Below are positions 45,775 to 54,687 of a stretch of DNA of 64,000 nt, in pieces. The notes under the pieces were generated by a model that worked only from the letters and a program-made list of their open reading frames with translations, was not told the DNA's origin and did not search any database. How positions within the stretch are numbered: position 1 is the first letter of the stretch; each line of letters opens with the position of its first letter. This DNA comes from Nodosilinea sp. FACHB-131 (GTDB lineage Bacteria; Cyanobacteriota; Cyanobacteriia; Phormidesmidales; Phormidesmidaceae): the NCBI RefSeq assembly GCF_014695395.1, contig NZ_JACJOF010000013.1, positions 124,001-188,000 of the forward strand, in the 5' to 3' direction. The translations under genes were made by a program, and so were the position numbers.

Positions 45775-46182
45775 ATGAAAAACCTGCTGTTTCACCTAAG
45801 CTTTGCCACCCTCATGGCCCACGAACTCGACGCCATGACCCAAGCCGAGTGGCGACTCCTGTTTATTCTCAGCCGCTTGCCCGACACGATCGCCGAGGTA
45901 GCCTTTGTGCTGGTTCACATTCCCCTGGTGGCGGGGCTGCTGTGGCTGACTAATAACGAAGCTCCTGCTGTTCGCCGCTGGTCGCGCATTGTCGTGGCGC
46001 TCTTTCTCGCCATCCATGCCGGGCTGCACAAACGGCTTGAGCACAGTTCTCTCTATACCTTCAACTCTGCTCTCTCCCAAGGATTGATCTACGGCGGCGG
46101 CGCGTTGGGGCTACTGTACCTGCTGACTGTTTTTATAACCTCTCGACAAACCCTACAGACAGTCCCCCCAGAGACAAAGTAG
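45775..46182 (+). CDS. Small membrane protein, DUF6713-like
   Basis: A 135-residue membrane protein with about four spans. The N-terminal FATLMAHELDAMTQAEWRLL pattern (His-Glu-Leu-Asp-Ala, then Glu-Trp-Arg) and a later HAGLHKRLEH resemble DUF6713-type proteins. The conserved His and Glu could bind metal or cofactor. Function unknown. Divergent from the response regulator across a palindrome. Confidence 0.7.
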   Translation: MKNLLFHLSFATLMAHELDAMTQAEWRLLFILSRLPDTIAEVAFVLVHIPLVAGLLWLTNNEAPAVRRWSRIVVALFLAIHAGLHKRLEHSSLYTFNSALSQGLIYGGGALGLLYLLTVFITSRQTLQTVPPETK

Positions 46183-46309
46183 TCAGTACCACTCTTAACC
46201 ATCTGGGGAGTTTCCAAGCGCAAATTTTGATCGACTACCATTGAGTAAAGATCCCATCTAGGTCAAAGACGCGTTTGGGCTTGGGCTAGCGATCATAGGA
46301 GTGCTGATT

Positions 46310-47251
46310 ATGGACGGGTCACATCCCCAGGGCATGCTGAAGAGCGAGTTACTCAACCGCCTGGCCATTAACCTCGACACCGCCGAAGAGTTTGGACCCA
46401 TTGCCGAGATTTGGGTCAATGGGCGCACTCACCAGGTCAAGGGCATTGGCTGTAGCGCTGGTGGCCTGTTGACCCGCCAAAGCCGTCGGTTCCTGTGGTC
46501 CCAGATTGGCTCCATCGGGCGCGATGGCGTGGTGGTGAAAGCCGGGGCGCGAATCGAGGCGATTGATGAGCACCTGCAAGACTGCCTGCCCCTGGGAGAG
46601 ATCGAGCTGTGGTCAGACCACGGCGATCGCATTGGTCAGCTCACCGACTACCGCTTCGACCCCGCCACCGGCAACATCCTGCAATACCTGTTCGTTCCGA
46701 CAGAAACTAGCCCATTGCCCGCTGGCCTCTACGCCCTGGCCCCAGTGGCCGTGATCAGCACCGGTCGCCGCCGCATGATGGCAGAGGACACCGCCCTGAG
46801 CGCTCCGGCCCTAATTCAGGGTGGGGTGCAGCCACCCCGGCAGCCCGCTCCAGCCCAGTCACCCTTCGATCGCATTCCCCTAGACAAAATGCCCGACCCT
46901 CGCCGCAGCTGGGATGCTGCCGTCAAGGGCACCCAAACCATGCGCGATCAGGTGAATGAACAATTTCAGGAAGGTCGCCACAAGCTGGGGGCCGAAGCCC
47001 AAGACCGCCGCCAAAAGCTTCAGGCCGAGGCTCAAGATAAGCTCGGTGGCCTGTTGGGCAATGTGAAAAAGCGCACCCGCAGCCTGCGCAACCAGCTGCG
47101 CGAAGCCGTCACCGACGCCACCGCCGGGCTGCCCTCTGGCCCCAACCTGCGCGACGACAAAACACCCACCATCGATGTGGATGCTATGGAGCTGTGGCCT
47201 GAGGACGATTTTCCGCCAGAGCGGCCCGGTCATCGCTCCGACAGGCGTTAA
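46310..47251 (+). CDS. PRC-barrel domain protein with helical tail
   Basis: A 313-residue protein. Two PRC-barrel-like domains occupy about 5-85 (LLNRLAINLDTAEEFGPIAEIWV) and 95-150 (GEIELWSDHGDRIGQLTDYRFD). A long charged tail follows with repeated helices (LGAEAQDRRQKLQAEAQDKLGG). PRC barrels occur in photosynthetic and RNA-processing proteins. ATG 46310 has AGGAG eight bases upstream; the GTG at 46301 lies within that AGGAG. Confidence 0.85.
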   Translation: MDGSHPQGMLKSELLNRLAINLDTAEEFGPIAEIWVNGRTHQVKGIGCSAGGLLTRQSRRFLWSQIGSIGRDGVVVKAGARIEAIDEHLQDCLPLGEIELWSDHGDRIGQLTDYRFDPATGNILQYLFVPTETSPLPAGLYALAPVAVISTGRRRMMAEDTALSAPALIQGGVQPPRQPAPAQSPFDRIPLDKMPDPRRSWDAAVKGTQTMRDQVNEQFQEGRHKLGAEAQDRRQKLQAEAQDKLGGLLGNVKKRTRSLRNQLREAVTDATAGLPSGPNLRDDKTPTIDVDAMELWPEDDFPPERPGHRSDRR

Positions 47252-47560
47252 CTACAGATCGCGCTGGTAATCGGCGATCGCCTCTAGCAAATCGGCCTTG
47301 CCCGTTGCTGGGATCAAATCGGCCAGGGTGACGGTTTTCTGCCCACCGCCAATAGCCACCGACGTGCTGGTCAAAATATCCGCTACGGCAGATTCGGTCA
47401 CTTTACCGCCAGCGACCAGGGGGTAAAGCTTTTCGGCTAGGGGCGTGTGCAGTTTGGCATCGCCCAGATATAAGTGCCACTTGGCCACATCGAGATACAC
47501 TTTGTCGCCAATGGTAGCGGCTAGAGACTCAATGGCGCGGGCGGTAGAGGCATCAGACAT
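47252..47560 (-). CDS. DUF3181 family protein
   Basis: A 102-residue cyanobacterial and plastid-type protein of the DUF3181 family: IESLAATIGDKVYLDVAKWHLYLGDAKLH, then LAEKLYPLVAGG. Function unknown. It abuts the PRC-barrel stop directly and follows the 2TM gene on the same strand by 16 bases. Confidence 0.87.
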   Translation of the reverse strand: MSDASTARAIESLAATIGDKVYLDVAKWHLYLGDAKLHTPLAEKLYPLVAGGKVTESAVADILTSTSVAIGGGQKTVTLADLIPATGKADLLEAIADYQRDL

Positions 47561-47576
47561 AGTTCGGGTTCTCCAT

Positions 47577-47861
47577 CTAAGGCTCTGTGTTGGGGTCAGG
47601 GTCAGCCGTGGACGCTAGGGGCACAGGGGAGTAATCTGCGATCGCAAAAATATAGACAGCATTGGCTATCAAGATCGGTAACCAAGTCAGGGTTACCTTA
47701 TTTGCCCAAGGCGCCCACTCAGGGTTAAGGGTATTAAAAAACCACAGCCCAGAGTTGACGGCAGTAAACGCCGCCACATGCACCGCAAAATTAATGCGGT
47801 CTTCTAGCTTGCGGTAGGCAGGGTCTTCTCGGGTGGGTTTACGGGGCCAACGGGGTGGCAT
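47577..47861 (-). CDS. 2TM domain protein
   Basis: A 94-residue protein. A polar N-terminus with DPAYRKLEDRINFAVHVA leads into two membrane spans (about 26-44 and 57-73), which fits the 2TM domain family. Function unknown. It lies between DUF3181 and the TrmH gene, all on one strand with short gaps, so probably co-transcribed. Confidence 0.75.
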   Translation of the reverse strand: MPPRWPRKPTREDPAYRKLEDRINFAVHVAAFTAVNSGLWFFNTLNPEWAPWANKVTLTWLPILIANAVYIFAIADYSPVPLASTADPDPNTEP

Positions 47862-47891
47862 AGGTCAAACATCACAATTACGCTACACCCT

Positions 47892-48425
47892 TCATTCTAA
47901 AGGCGTTGGGGCTAAAGGCGGGGGCGGCATTCCCCACTGGCCAATGTAGGCATGGATTGCCAAAGCCGCCGCTGTCTGCACATTGAGCGACTGCACCACG
48001 CCATACTGCGGAATCACTACCGCCTGGTCGCAGGCTGCCGCCACCGCTGCGGGAATGCCAGTCAGCTCGCGGCCCAACACCAGCACCATGCGTTGAGGAA
48101 AATGCATCTCAGGCAAGGGCGTAGCCTGGGGCTGAAGATCTAGGGCAATGGGGCTGTAGCCCTGCTGTCGCCGCGCCGCTAGCCACTGGGGCAACTGCTC
48201 CGCTGCACAGGCCACCACGGGCTGCCACTGGTGGGTTGCCACCGCGACTTGGCGAAACTTTCTATTTTGAGTTAGCGCTAACTCACCCAGCACCAGAGCC
48301 TCTAGGCGAAAGGCCTCGGCAGTGCGGCACAACATGCCCAAGTTCATGGGGTTTTCGACCAAAGAGGCGCACACCACCAAAGGGTGACGGGGCAAGTTTG
48401 GGTACTGAGTGCGAAACAGCGCCAT
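47892..48425 (-). CDS. TrmH/SpoU family RNA 2'-O-methyltransferase
   Basis: A 177-residue SPOUT-fold methyltransferase. Motif 1 is ENPMNLGMLCRTAEAF, motif 2 MVLVLGRELTGIP, and motif 3 VVIPQYGVVQSLNVQTAAALAIH, the knotted SAM site. It probably methylates tRNA or rRNA ribose; the target is unknown. Confidence 0.92.
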   Translation of the reverse strand: MALFRTQYPNLPRHPLVVCASLVENPMNLGMLCRTAEAFRLEALVLGELALTQNRKFRQVAVATHQWQPVVACAAEQLPQWLAARRQQGYSPIALDLQPQATPLPEMHFPQRMVLVLGRELTGIPAAVAAACDQAVVIPQYGVVQSLNVQTAAALAIHAYIGQWGMPPPPLAPTPLE

Positions 48426-48558
48426 AGAGTGGGTGAAGCCTGATTAGGAAGCCCAAAAGCCGAAGTTCAAGCTTATCAAGTACTTTTTTCAGTTTTTGCT
48501 CTTCTGTTTTCGTTCTTTCGCCGTAGACGACACACATGTCTGAAATACAAGGTCAATA

Positions 48559-48588
48559 GAAAACCCGTCCTGCCTAGACAGGACGGGT
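48559..48588 (-). terminator. Terminator after the DUF3386 gene
   Basis: ACCCGTCCTG (48563-48572) and CAGGACGGGT (48579-48588) form a perfect 10-bp stem. On the minus strand a TTTTC run follows, so it ends the DUF3386 transcript 30 bases after its stop. Confidence 0.88.
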
Positions 48589-48617
48589 GAGGTGCCATCG
48601 CTAGATAGACGCAGCCC

Positions 48618-49265
48618 CTAGGCCGCGATCAGAGCGATGTTAGAAAACACAAATTCCTGCTTATCAGTATCGTCGTCAACACCGGTTTCGATGGAGCGGC
48701 GAGAGAGAATGTAGTAGCCACCAACCTCAGTGTATTCGTCTTCAAAATCGCTGAGGCCACCCTTTTGCTCGCCAGTCTTAGGGTCGTGGTAGACCGAGTC
48801 GTAGCGGTGCGATAGGTAGCCTGACCCGGTGTCGTGGCTGCTATAGGTGTGAATGGTCACTACGACGCCGTGGATGTGGCGGTGCACCATCGACACTTCA
48901 TTGTTTTTGAGCTGGTAGCGATCGCCCTCGGATTTGCCACCCATCAAGATCTCTACCGACCCGTCGGCTAGGGTCTCGCCATAGCTAAAGGTGTTGTTGC
49001 CGTGGGTGTCTTCAAACTCGCGCCGCACGCGGTGAATCGAGACCTCAAACAGCTGACCGTGCACCATTTTTTGGGCCGCCTCATCGGCGATGCCGCTCAC
49101 TTCAAGCTTGAGGTCGGCGCTAACCTTGACCTGGCCACTGTGAACCTGGTCATTGTGGGTAAACGTCACATCGGCGGTATAACCGGGGAACGCTGCATCC
49201 CAGGTGTAGCGATTTTCGTAGGCAGCGCGAAACAAGTCCCGTGCTGCAAGCTGAGTTCCAACCAT
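48618..49265 (-). CDS. DUF3386 family protein
   Basis: A 215-residue cyanobacterial DUF3386 protein. AARDLFRAAYENRYTWDAAFPGYTADV at the start and the YTEVGGYYILSRRSIETG C-terminal strand are typical. It is predicted to be mostly beta and cytosolic, without signal peptide. Function unknown. Its upstream region is the DnaA-box-bearing spacer. Confidence 0.87.
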   Translation of the reverse strand: MVGTQLAARDLFRAAYENRYTWDAAFPGYTADVTFTHNDQVHSGQVKVSADLKLEVSGIADEAAQKMVHGQLFEVSIHRVRREFEDTHGNNTFSYGETLADGSVEILMGGKSEGDRYQLKNNEVSMVHRHIHGVVVTIHTYSSHDTGSGYLSHRYDSVYHDPKTGEQKGGLSDFEDEYTEVGGYYILSRRSIETGVDDDTDKQEFVFSNIALIAA

Positions 49266-49716
49266 TAAAAAATTCTCCCGATTCAGATTTGGTGCACAGA
49301 CAGCGTCCGGCCGCTGTGCTGGAGCTTCTTTAGCATAGCGATTCTAGGCTCCCCTGGGCTTGGCCTGGTCCTAAGTAGTGGGCAGGGTCAGTCGTCAATT
49401 GCAAAGAAATGTATTAATGTATTGTGGTTTACAGTGCTAACGGGGTCGCCTCTTTAGGATAAGGAGCCCATAATTCATTCAGGCCTGTGCTGCCCCAGCA
49501 AAACTGCGGCAGATCGGTTGCTAGAAGCTCAATTTAGTTCCAGTTTTCCACAGGCTGCCCGCGAGCCTCAGTTTTAAGGCATTCGCTAAAAGGCCTGCAC
49601 AGTCAGGGCTTTTAGGATCACCTGTTTTCGTAAATTGTAAAAGCTCTAAGTTATCCACAGCTTTTTGGCAGTCTGTGGATAACTTGTTTTGGGTAAATAG
49701 ACGGGCGATCGCCCCC
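49266..49716. other. 450 bp spacer with DnaA-box-like sites
   Basis: Non-coding. TTATCCACA at 49651-49659 and its inverse TGTGGATAA at 49674-49682 lie inside a perfect 13-bp inverted repeat (49648-49660 and 49673-49685) with a 12-base spacer. TTTTCCACA, the form described for cyanobacterial DnaA boxes, is at 49544-49552. A weaker TGTGGTTTA-like site lies near 49423. This looks like a DnaA-binding locus or a minor origin-like element. dnaA and dnaN are not adjacent, so it is not called oriC. Confidence 0.55.
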
Positions 49717-51153
49717 TCAACCCGCAGCGCTACCAGCGTACTGATCGACAGCCTCAAACAGCTTACTCACCTCAGCCACCGTAGTGAATGGGTTGAGCAG
49801 CACCGCCTTCAACCATCGCTGCCCTCGAAAGTTAGGCACCGACAAAAAGATTTGGTGCTGCTTCAGCAAATAGTCCTGCAAGCTAGCGTTCCAGGCATCC
49901 CACTGAGCCGGCGGCAGCGCGGGAGGGCAGCCGCGAAAGCAGATTAGATTCATCTCAGGCTCGCTCGCTAGTTCCAGGTAGGGCCGCTGGCGCACCTGGG
50001 TGACAAAGTGATGGCTCAGGGCATAGCTAGCCTCAATCAGTTCAGCGCAGCCTGCCTGGCCTAGATGCTGGAGCGTGAGCCACAGTTTAAGCACGTCGGC
50101 ATGGCGGGTTCCCTGCACCGTCAGCTCCCCTAGATTTACCCAGTCAGGCTCAGTATTCATGTAGGGTGCCGGCACTCGAAAGTGACTGTGCAGCAATCCC
50201 AAATCGCGAAATAGCACTGAGGCGCAGGTCTTAGTGACATACAGCCATTTTTGGGGGTTAAATGTCACGGAATCAGCCTGTTCAATGCCCGTCAGCCGAG
50301 GGCGGTGCTGAGGCGAAAAGGCAATCGCCCCACCGTAGGCCGCATCCACATGGAACCAGAGCCCGTGGGTTTGAGCAATGCGGGCAATTTCGGGCAGTGG
50401 GTCAATGTTGCCGGTGACGGTGGTGCCCGCCGTGCCCACCACTGCAAAGGGCCGCTGCCCCCGGGCGATCGCACCCTGAATTTTCTCTTCTAAGGCATTC
50501 GCGTCCATCTGAGCATTGGCGTTCGCAGGTACCAGCACCACCCCCTCCAGCCCCAGCCCCAACACCATTGCCGCCTTTTGAATCGAGGTGTGAGCCATCT
50601 CCGAGGCTAAGATCACTGGTGGTGGCCCCCCAGCGAGCCCTTTCTGTAAACAGTCCAGTTTGACGTTGCGAGCTACGGTGAGCGCCTGCAAGTTGGCCAG
50701 GCTGCCGCCGCTGGCCAGCAGCCCCCCCGCCCGCTCCCCCAGCCCAAACAGCTGGGCCAATTCGGCCAGCAGCAGTGGCTCTAGGCGCGATAGAGCGGGC
50801 GACATCTCTACACTCAGCATGTTGTTGTTCAGGGCGGCGGCCGCCCAGTCGCCCACAATGGAAGCGGTGCTGGGCAAGGGGTCCATGTGGCCCATATAGC
50901 CGGGGTGAGCCGGGTTCATCGACTGGGCCATCAGGTCGCCCAGGGATGCCAGCAGGGGAGCGATCGCCGTGGGCTGAGCTGGAATACCGCCAAACTCAAC
51001 ATCCTTGATCGAGGGCAGAGGGTCGTGGCTACCCGCCCCTGTGGAGTAGTCAAGGATTTGCTCGACCACCGTCTGCAAAATCGCTGCGATGGCCGCTCGG
51101 TTGTGGCCCTGGGGATCAATAAACGCGGTAGCAGGCAAAACCGATGGAGCCAA
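49717..51153 (-). CDS. PLP-dependent decarboxylase, group II
   Basis: About 478 residues, a fold-type I pyridoxal-phosphate decarboxylase like aromatic amino acid, glutamate or diaminobutyrate decarboxylases. [42 protein letters not shown] and the PLP lysine in [12 protein letters not shown] appear in order. The substrate is not predictable from these motifs. There is no ATG near the start. TTG 51153 has GAGAGG about six bases upstream; TTG 51183 is the outermost option. Confidence 0.9.
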   Translation of the reverse strand: MAPSVLPATAFIDPQGHNRAAIAAILQTVVEQILDYSTGAGSHDPLPSIKDVEFGGIPAQPTAIAPLLASLGDLMAQSMNPAHPGYMGHMDPLPSTASIVGDWAAAALNNNMLSVEMSPALSRLEPLLLAELAQLFGLGERAGGLLASGGSLANLQALTVARNVKLDCLQKGLAGGPPPVILASEMAHTSIQKAAMVLGLGLEGVVLVPANANAQMDANALEEKIQGAIARGQRPFAVVGTAGTTVTGNIDPLPEIARIAQTHGLWFHVDAAYGGAIAFSPQHRPRLTGIEQADSVTFNPQKWLYVTKTCASVLFRDLGLLHSHFRVPAPYMNTEPDWVNLGELTVQGTRHADVLKLWLTLQHLGQAGCAELIEASYALSHHFVTQVRQRPYLELASEPEMNLICFRGCPPALPPAQWDAWNASLQDYLLKQHQIFLSVPNFRGQRWLKAVLLNPFTTVAEVSKLFEAVDQYAGSAAG

Positions 51154-51228
51154 CACACACCTCTCGTAGGATCTATGGCTCAATTATCTCGCCAATGCTC
51201 TATCCCATGCCAGAGAAACCTAGGGTTT

Positions 51229-51999
51229 CTACAGGGGCTGAATCAGCAGGGGGGGCGACAGGTGAGCCTGGGGAGCAGTGGCACTCTCTTTGGTAATGGC
51301 CACAGCTCGCACCAGATCGCGATCGCGGCGGTACACAGGCGGCAGATCAATCGGTTGCGACACCTGACCCTGCTCATCCACGGTGAACACGGTGGTGAGA
51401 ATGGCGTTTTTTTGATCCACGGTGGCGGTGGCATTGGGATCTACCACCGTCCACAGCACGTAAACAGTGCCGGGCTCCAGGGCAGGCAGGTTCTCCACCA
51501 TGAGGGAGCCCGCTAGGGTATTGGGGTTGATCACCACCTGAGCTTGCCCTGACGAAGTATCACCCCCAGGAGAACCTAGGGCAATGGTCAAGGTTTCGTC
51601 CTCGGGCTGACTGGCGCGCTCAAGCTGTAGCGTGCGCCAAAGCATCAGGTTGCTTAAACTAAGGCCAGCAATTAGCGCCGCTGCCGCTGCCCCCCAAAGA
51701 CTTCCCCAGCGCCGAGGTCGCAGCCCCAGAGTCGAAACCGGGGCACTCACTGCTTCAGCCCCATCAACCAGCTGGGCAGCGGTCTGTAGCAGAGCTGTCC
51801 TCAAATGCGCAGGCGGGCTGACGGGATCACCGTCGTAGGCTATTTCCAATGCCTGCTGAAGCTGGTCAATATCCTGCTGTAGATCGGGGTTGGCCGCCAG
51901 CAGCTCTGCCAGGGCAATCGACTCTTCGGGGCTGAGGTCGTAGAGGACATAGCCCGCCAGCAGCTGCTGCAATTGTTCTGATGAAATTGACCTAGTCAT
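51229..51999 (-). CDS. Anti-sigma factor, RskA-like
   Basis: A 256-residue membrane protein. The N-terminal cytoplasmic part (LLAGYVLYDLSPEESIALAELLAANP) is a zinc-less anti-sigma domain. One span is at about 99-120. The periplasmic part (VVINPNTLAGSLMVENLPAL, GTVYVLWTVVD) is an anti-sigma-K/RskA C-terminal domain. It lies four bases after the sigma gene, which it very probably controls. No HxxxCxxC zinc motif is present. Confidence 0.9.
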   Translation of the reverse strand: MTRSISSEQLQQLLAGYVLYDLSPEESIALAELLAANPDLQQDIDQLQQALEIAYDGDPVSPPAHLRTALLQTAAQLVDGAEAVSAPVSTLGLRPRRWGSLWGAAAAALIAGLSLSNLMLWRTLQLERASQPEDETLTIALGSPGGDTSSGQAQVVINPNTLAGSLMVENLPALEPGTVYVLWTVVDPNATATVDQKNAILTTVFTVDEQGQVSQPIDLPPVYRRDRDLVRAVAITKESATAPQAHLSPPLLIQPL

Positions 52000-52003
52000 A
52001 GTG

Positions 52004-52645
52004 CTAGTTACCCCAATGCTCTTGGAGAATTTGTCGCAGCCTCAGCAGACCTCGACGAGAATGAGTTTTGACGGTGCCCAAGGGGGTATTGAGCTGTTCG
52101 GCAATGGTGGCCTGGGATAGCCCTTCGTAATAAGCCAGGCGCAAAATCTCTTGCTGACTCTCAGAGAGCTGGGCCAGAGCAGTCTGGATGTCTTGGGCAC
52201 GCTCGGCTTGGGCTAAGGCTTGCTCAGGGGTATGGGCTGGAGACGTCATGTCAATAGACTGAATACGTTCCACCGCAGCCCGAGCCACCTGACGCGATCG
52301 CAGGCGGTCAATGGCGCGCGATCGCGTCAGTATGGCCAAGAACGTGCGCAACGAGCCTCGCCGGGGGTCATAGGCCGTCGACGGTAGCTTGACAAAAATA
52401 TCTTGGGTCAGGTCTTCGGCTTCCTGGGTGTGGCCTAGCACTTTGAGAGCGATACCGTAGACCAGTCCACCGTGGCGATCGTACAGAGGCCCAAGGGCGT
52501 CAGTCTGCCCCGTCTTTAAAGCTAACCAAAGGTCTGCATCCGTGGGCGATTCAGTTTCAGTCGAGGTTAGTCGATCAAAATCCATATATATCGGATGCTC
52601 AGACACCAGACCCGTCATGTAACTGAAGGATCGTACCGCAATCAT
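52004..52645 (-). CDS. ECF-type RNA polymerase sigma factor
   Basis: About 213 residues. Region 2 (LGPLYDRHGGLVYGIALKVLG, EAEDLTQDIFVKL, RGSLRTFLAILTRSRAIDRLR) and region 4 (LSESQQEILRLAYYEGLSQATIAEQLNTPLGTVKTHSRRGL) are intact. It belongs near the SigK-type ECF group paired with RskA anti-sigmas. The start is uncertain: ATG 52645, 52618 or 52585. The 52645 site has a GAAAG upstream. Confidence 0.92.
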   Translation of the reverse strand: MIAVRSFSYMTGLVSEHPIYMDFDRLTSTETESPTDADLWLALKTGQTDALGPLYDRHGGLVYGIALKVLGHTQEAEDLTQDIFVKLPSTAYDPRRGSLRTFLAILTRSRAIDRLRSRQVARAAVERIQSIDMTSPAHTPEQALAQAERAQDIQTALAQLSESQQEILRLAYYEGLSQATIAEQLNTPLGTVKTHSRRGLLRLRQILQEHWGN

Positions 52646-52744
52646 CGCTTTCTACAATGCCATGCTTCGGGTCTGCTGCCATTCCGTTAGGTGGGGCTGG
52701 CGTTCAGCCACCACCCAACAGGATATAGAGTACGTAGCGTTCGC

Positions 52745-53404
52745 CTAAACAGGCATTAAAACGCCCCGTAGTTCGCCAGCGCGGTAGCGAGTGGTGTGGA
52801 AGTCGATATACAGCATGCCGTTTTGCAGCGCCTGAAGCTGTTCAGGGGTAAGGGTGTAGTCGCCCATGGCGCTGCCCCCACGACCATTGGCATTCATAGT
52901 TACATCTAGGGCGTACTGAAATGGCCCATTTTCGCTAGCGCTACCGCGGTGGACGTGGAACGCCGAGGTGATGTTGGGGTTGGGCGGATCGAGCGGATCG
53001 GTGGCATAGTCGCGCGGGGCACTGCTCAGCTCTCGAAAGCTGCCGCGCACCACCAAGCGATTGCCGGACAGGGCAGCCCCAACCACTCCACGAGCCTCGG
53101 TTTTAGCCGCTTTGGGAACGATATTCTGACCGTTAAGCATGGCTATATAGGTAACGATGGGCGCATCGAAGCCCTGAGCTAGTAGGGGAGCCGTAGCCGC
53201 CGCTAGGTTTGCGTCAATCTGTTCTCCTAGGGCAAAGGTGTCACTGGGGGCACCAGACCAAGGAGTTGCTGACACGGTCATAGGGGTTGCCAACGGCGAC
53301 TGAGCCATCACCCGACCCAGCATGGGGGAGTACAGTACTGTTACAAACAGGCAGGTAGCTAAGGCAATTAAGCTATTGCGCCAATGCTTTCGTTCTCTCA
53401 ACAT
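52745..53404 (-). CDS. Secreted CHRD domain protein
   Basis: A 219-residue protein with an N-terminal signal segment (LIALATCLFVTVLYSPMLG), then a CHRD domain: YIAMLNGQNIVPKAAKTEARG, AFHVHRGSASENGPF, LQNGMLYIDFHTTRYRAGELRG. It is probably exported. It lies 99 bases upstream of the ECF sigma / anti-sigma pair on the same strand, so it may be a target or partner of that system. Function of the domain unclear. Confidence 0.85.
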   Translation of the reverse strand: MLRERKHWRNSLIALATCLFVTVLYSPMLGRVMAQSPLATPMTVSATPWSGAPSDTFALGEQIDANLAAATAPLLAQGFDAPIVTYIAMLNGQNIVPKAAKTEARGVVGAALSGNRLVVRGSFRELSSAPRDYATDPLDPPNPNITSAFHVHRGSASENGPFQYALDVTMNANGRGGSAMGDYTLTPEQLQALQNGMLYIDFHTTRYRAGELRGVLMPV

Positions 53405-53631
53405 GATGCTTCATTCCATTCAACAAACGGCTAAAAGTCTCTTTGGTGAAGACTCATACCCGGTACGCAGCCCTCTACAAATTGGATGCGGTAGCATTGC
53501 ATGAAAACTCAGCTAGCCGAACAATCAGTGGCGCGACAGCTGGACTGATGGCAGCCCCGTAAGAGCATTACCCTGCTTCAGCGTTGACCTGCGGCGCTGC
53601 CATCTACTGCCCCCAAGCTAGCTACCCCTGT

Positions 53632-54687
53632 ATGGAAATCACCTATCAGCCGTTTACTGTTCACAAACGTGTACCGCTCACCATCAGTCGCGGCACCACG
53701 GCTCAGTCAACCAACCTCTGGCTAAAGCTCAGCGCTGAAGGCGTAGAAGGCTGGGGGGAAGCGGCTCCGTTTTCCATTGGCACTCACCAGCAAACGTTGG
53801 CCACCTTGCAGGCAGAGATAGTTCGCTTGCAGACGACCATATCGTCTTTCCATCCGTTAGAACGGCAGGCTATGGAGGCCGCTATTGCCGAATTATCTCT
53901 CCACTCAGCCACCCGCGCCGCACTCGACGTAGCGCTGTGGGACTGGTGCGGCAAGTGGGTTGGGCAGCCCATTTGGCGACTGCTGGGGCTAGACTTAGGG
54001 CGCATTCAGCCAACGTCAGTTACCGTGGGCATTTCATCACCCGAGGCGGCCCAGCAGCGATCGCAGGATTGGCTACAGCAAACCTCCGCCCATGCCCTTA
54101 AGGTGAAGCTTGGTAGTCCCCACGGTATCGCAGCGGATCAAGCCATGTTTCAGGCCGTCTATGACAATATTCCCACCGCCGTCAGCCTCAGCGTTGATGC
54201 CAACGGCGGCTGGAGTCTGGAGGAAGCCAAGCAAATGGCGGATTGGCTGAGCGATCGCCGCGTTACTCACCTAGAGCAACCCCTACCCGTCAGCCAGGAT
54301 GCCGACTTGGTCAAGCTCAAGCGGGACTCACCGCTGCCAATCTTCGTGGATGAGAGCTGCTTCAACAGTTTAGATATTCCTCGCCTAGCAGATTTAGTCG
54401 ATGGCATTAACATTAAGTTGATGAAAGCTGGGGGGCTGACCGAGGCCCTACGGATGATTCACACCGCGCGGGCCTGCGGCCTTCAGGTAATGTTCGGTTG
54501 CTATTCCGACAGCAGCTTAGCGAATGGGGCTATGGCTCAGCTCTCACCCTTAGCCGACTATCTCGACCTCGACAGCCACCTCAACCTGCGGGACGACCCC
54601 TTCAGTGGCCTTACCCTAGCTGACGGACGCCTACTCCCCTCCACCAATCCTGGACTTGGACTTAGCTATGCACCTCAAGCCCAATAG
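53632..54687 (+). CDS. dgcA: Enolase-superfamily epimerase, DgcA-like
   Basis: A 351-residue member of the muconate-lactonising-enzyme subgroup. The catalytic acid/base lysines are K157 and K159 (ALKVKLG). The metal ligands are D189 (SVDANGGW), E215 (HLEQPL) and D240 (IFVDES). The opposite base is K262 (INIKLMKAGG). The family includes L-Ala-D/L-Glu epimerases. With the overlapping DUF1611 gene, the best fit is DgcA, described as N-acetyl-D-glutamate racemase in marine bacteria. ATG 53632 is chosen over 53584. Substrate is inferred from context. Confidence 0.85.
   Translation: MEITYQPFTVHKRVPLTISRGTTAQSTNLWLKLSAEGVEGWGEAAPFSIGTHQQTLATLQAEIVRLQTTISSFHPLERQAMEAAIAELSLHSATRAALDVALWDWCGKWVGQPIWRLLGLDLGRIQPTSVTVGISSPEAAQQRSQDWLQQTSAHALKVKLGSPHGIAADQAMFQAVYDNIPTAVSLSVDANGGWSLEEAKQMADWLSDRRVTHLEQPLPVSQDADLVKLKRDSPLPIFVDESCFNSLDIPRLADLVDGINIKLMKAGGLTEALRMIHTARACGLQVMFGCYSDSSLANGAMAQLSPLADYLDLDSHLNLRDDPFSGLTLADGRLLPSTNPGLGLSYAPQAQ

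Noticed and set aside
48283-48537. 84-codon minus-strand frame with a charged N-terminus
   Set aside because: Most of it overlaps the TrmH gene in another frame, and the unique 35 residues match nothing.
49266-49716. Calling this spacer oriC
   Set aside because: Only three or four boxes, no neighbouring dnaA or dnaN, and no skew data available.
49521-49757. 78-codon minus-strand frame across the DnaA-box spacer
   Set aside because: It reads through the inverted repeat and into the decarboxylase gene; no family features.
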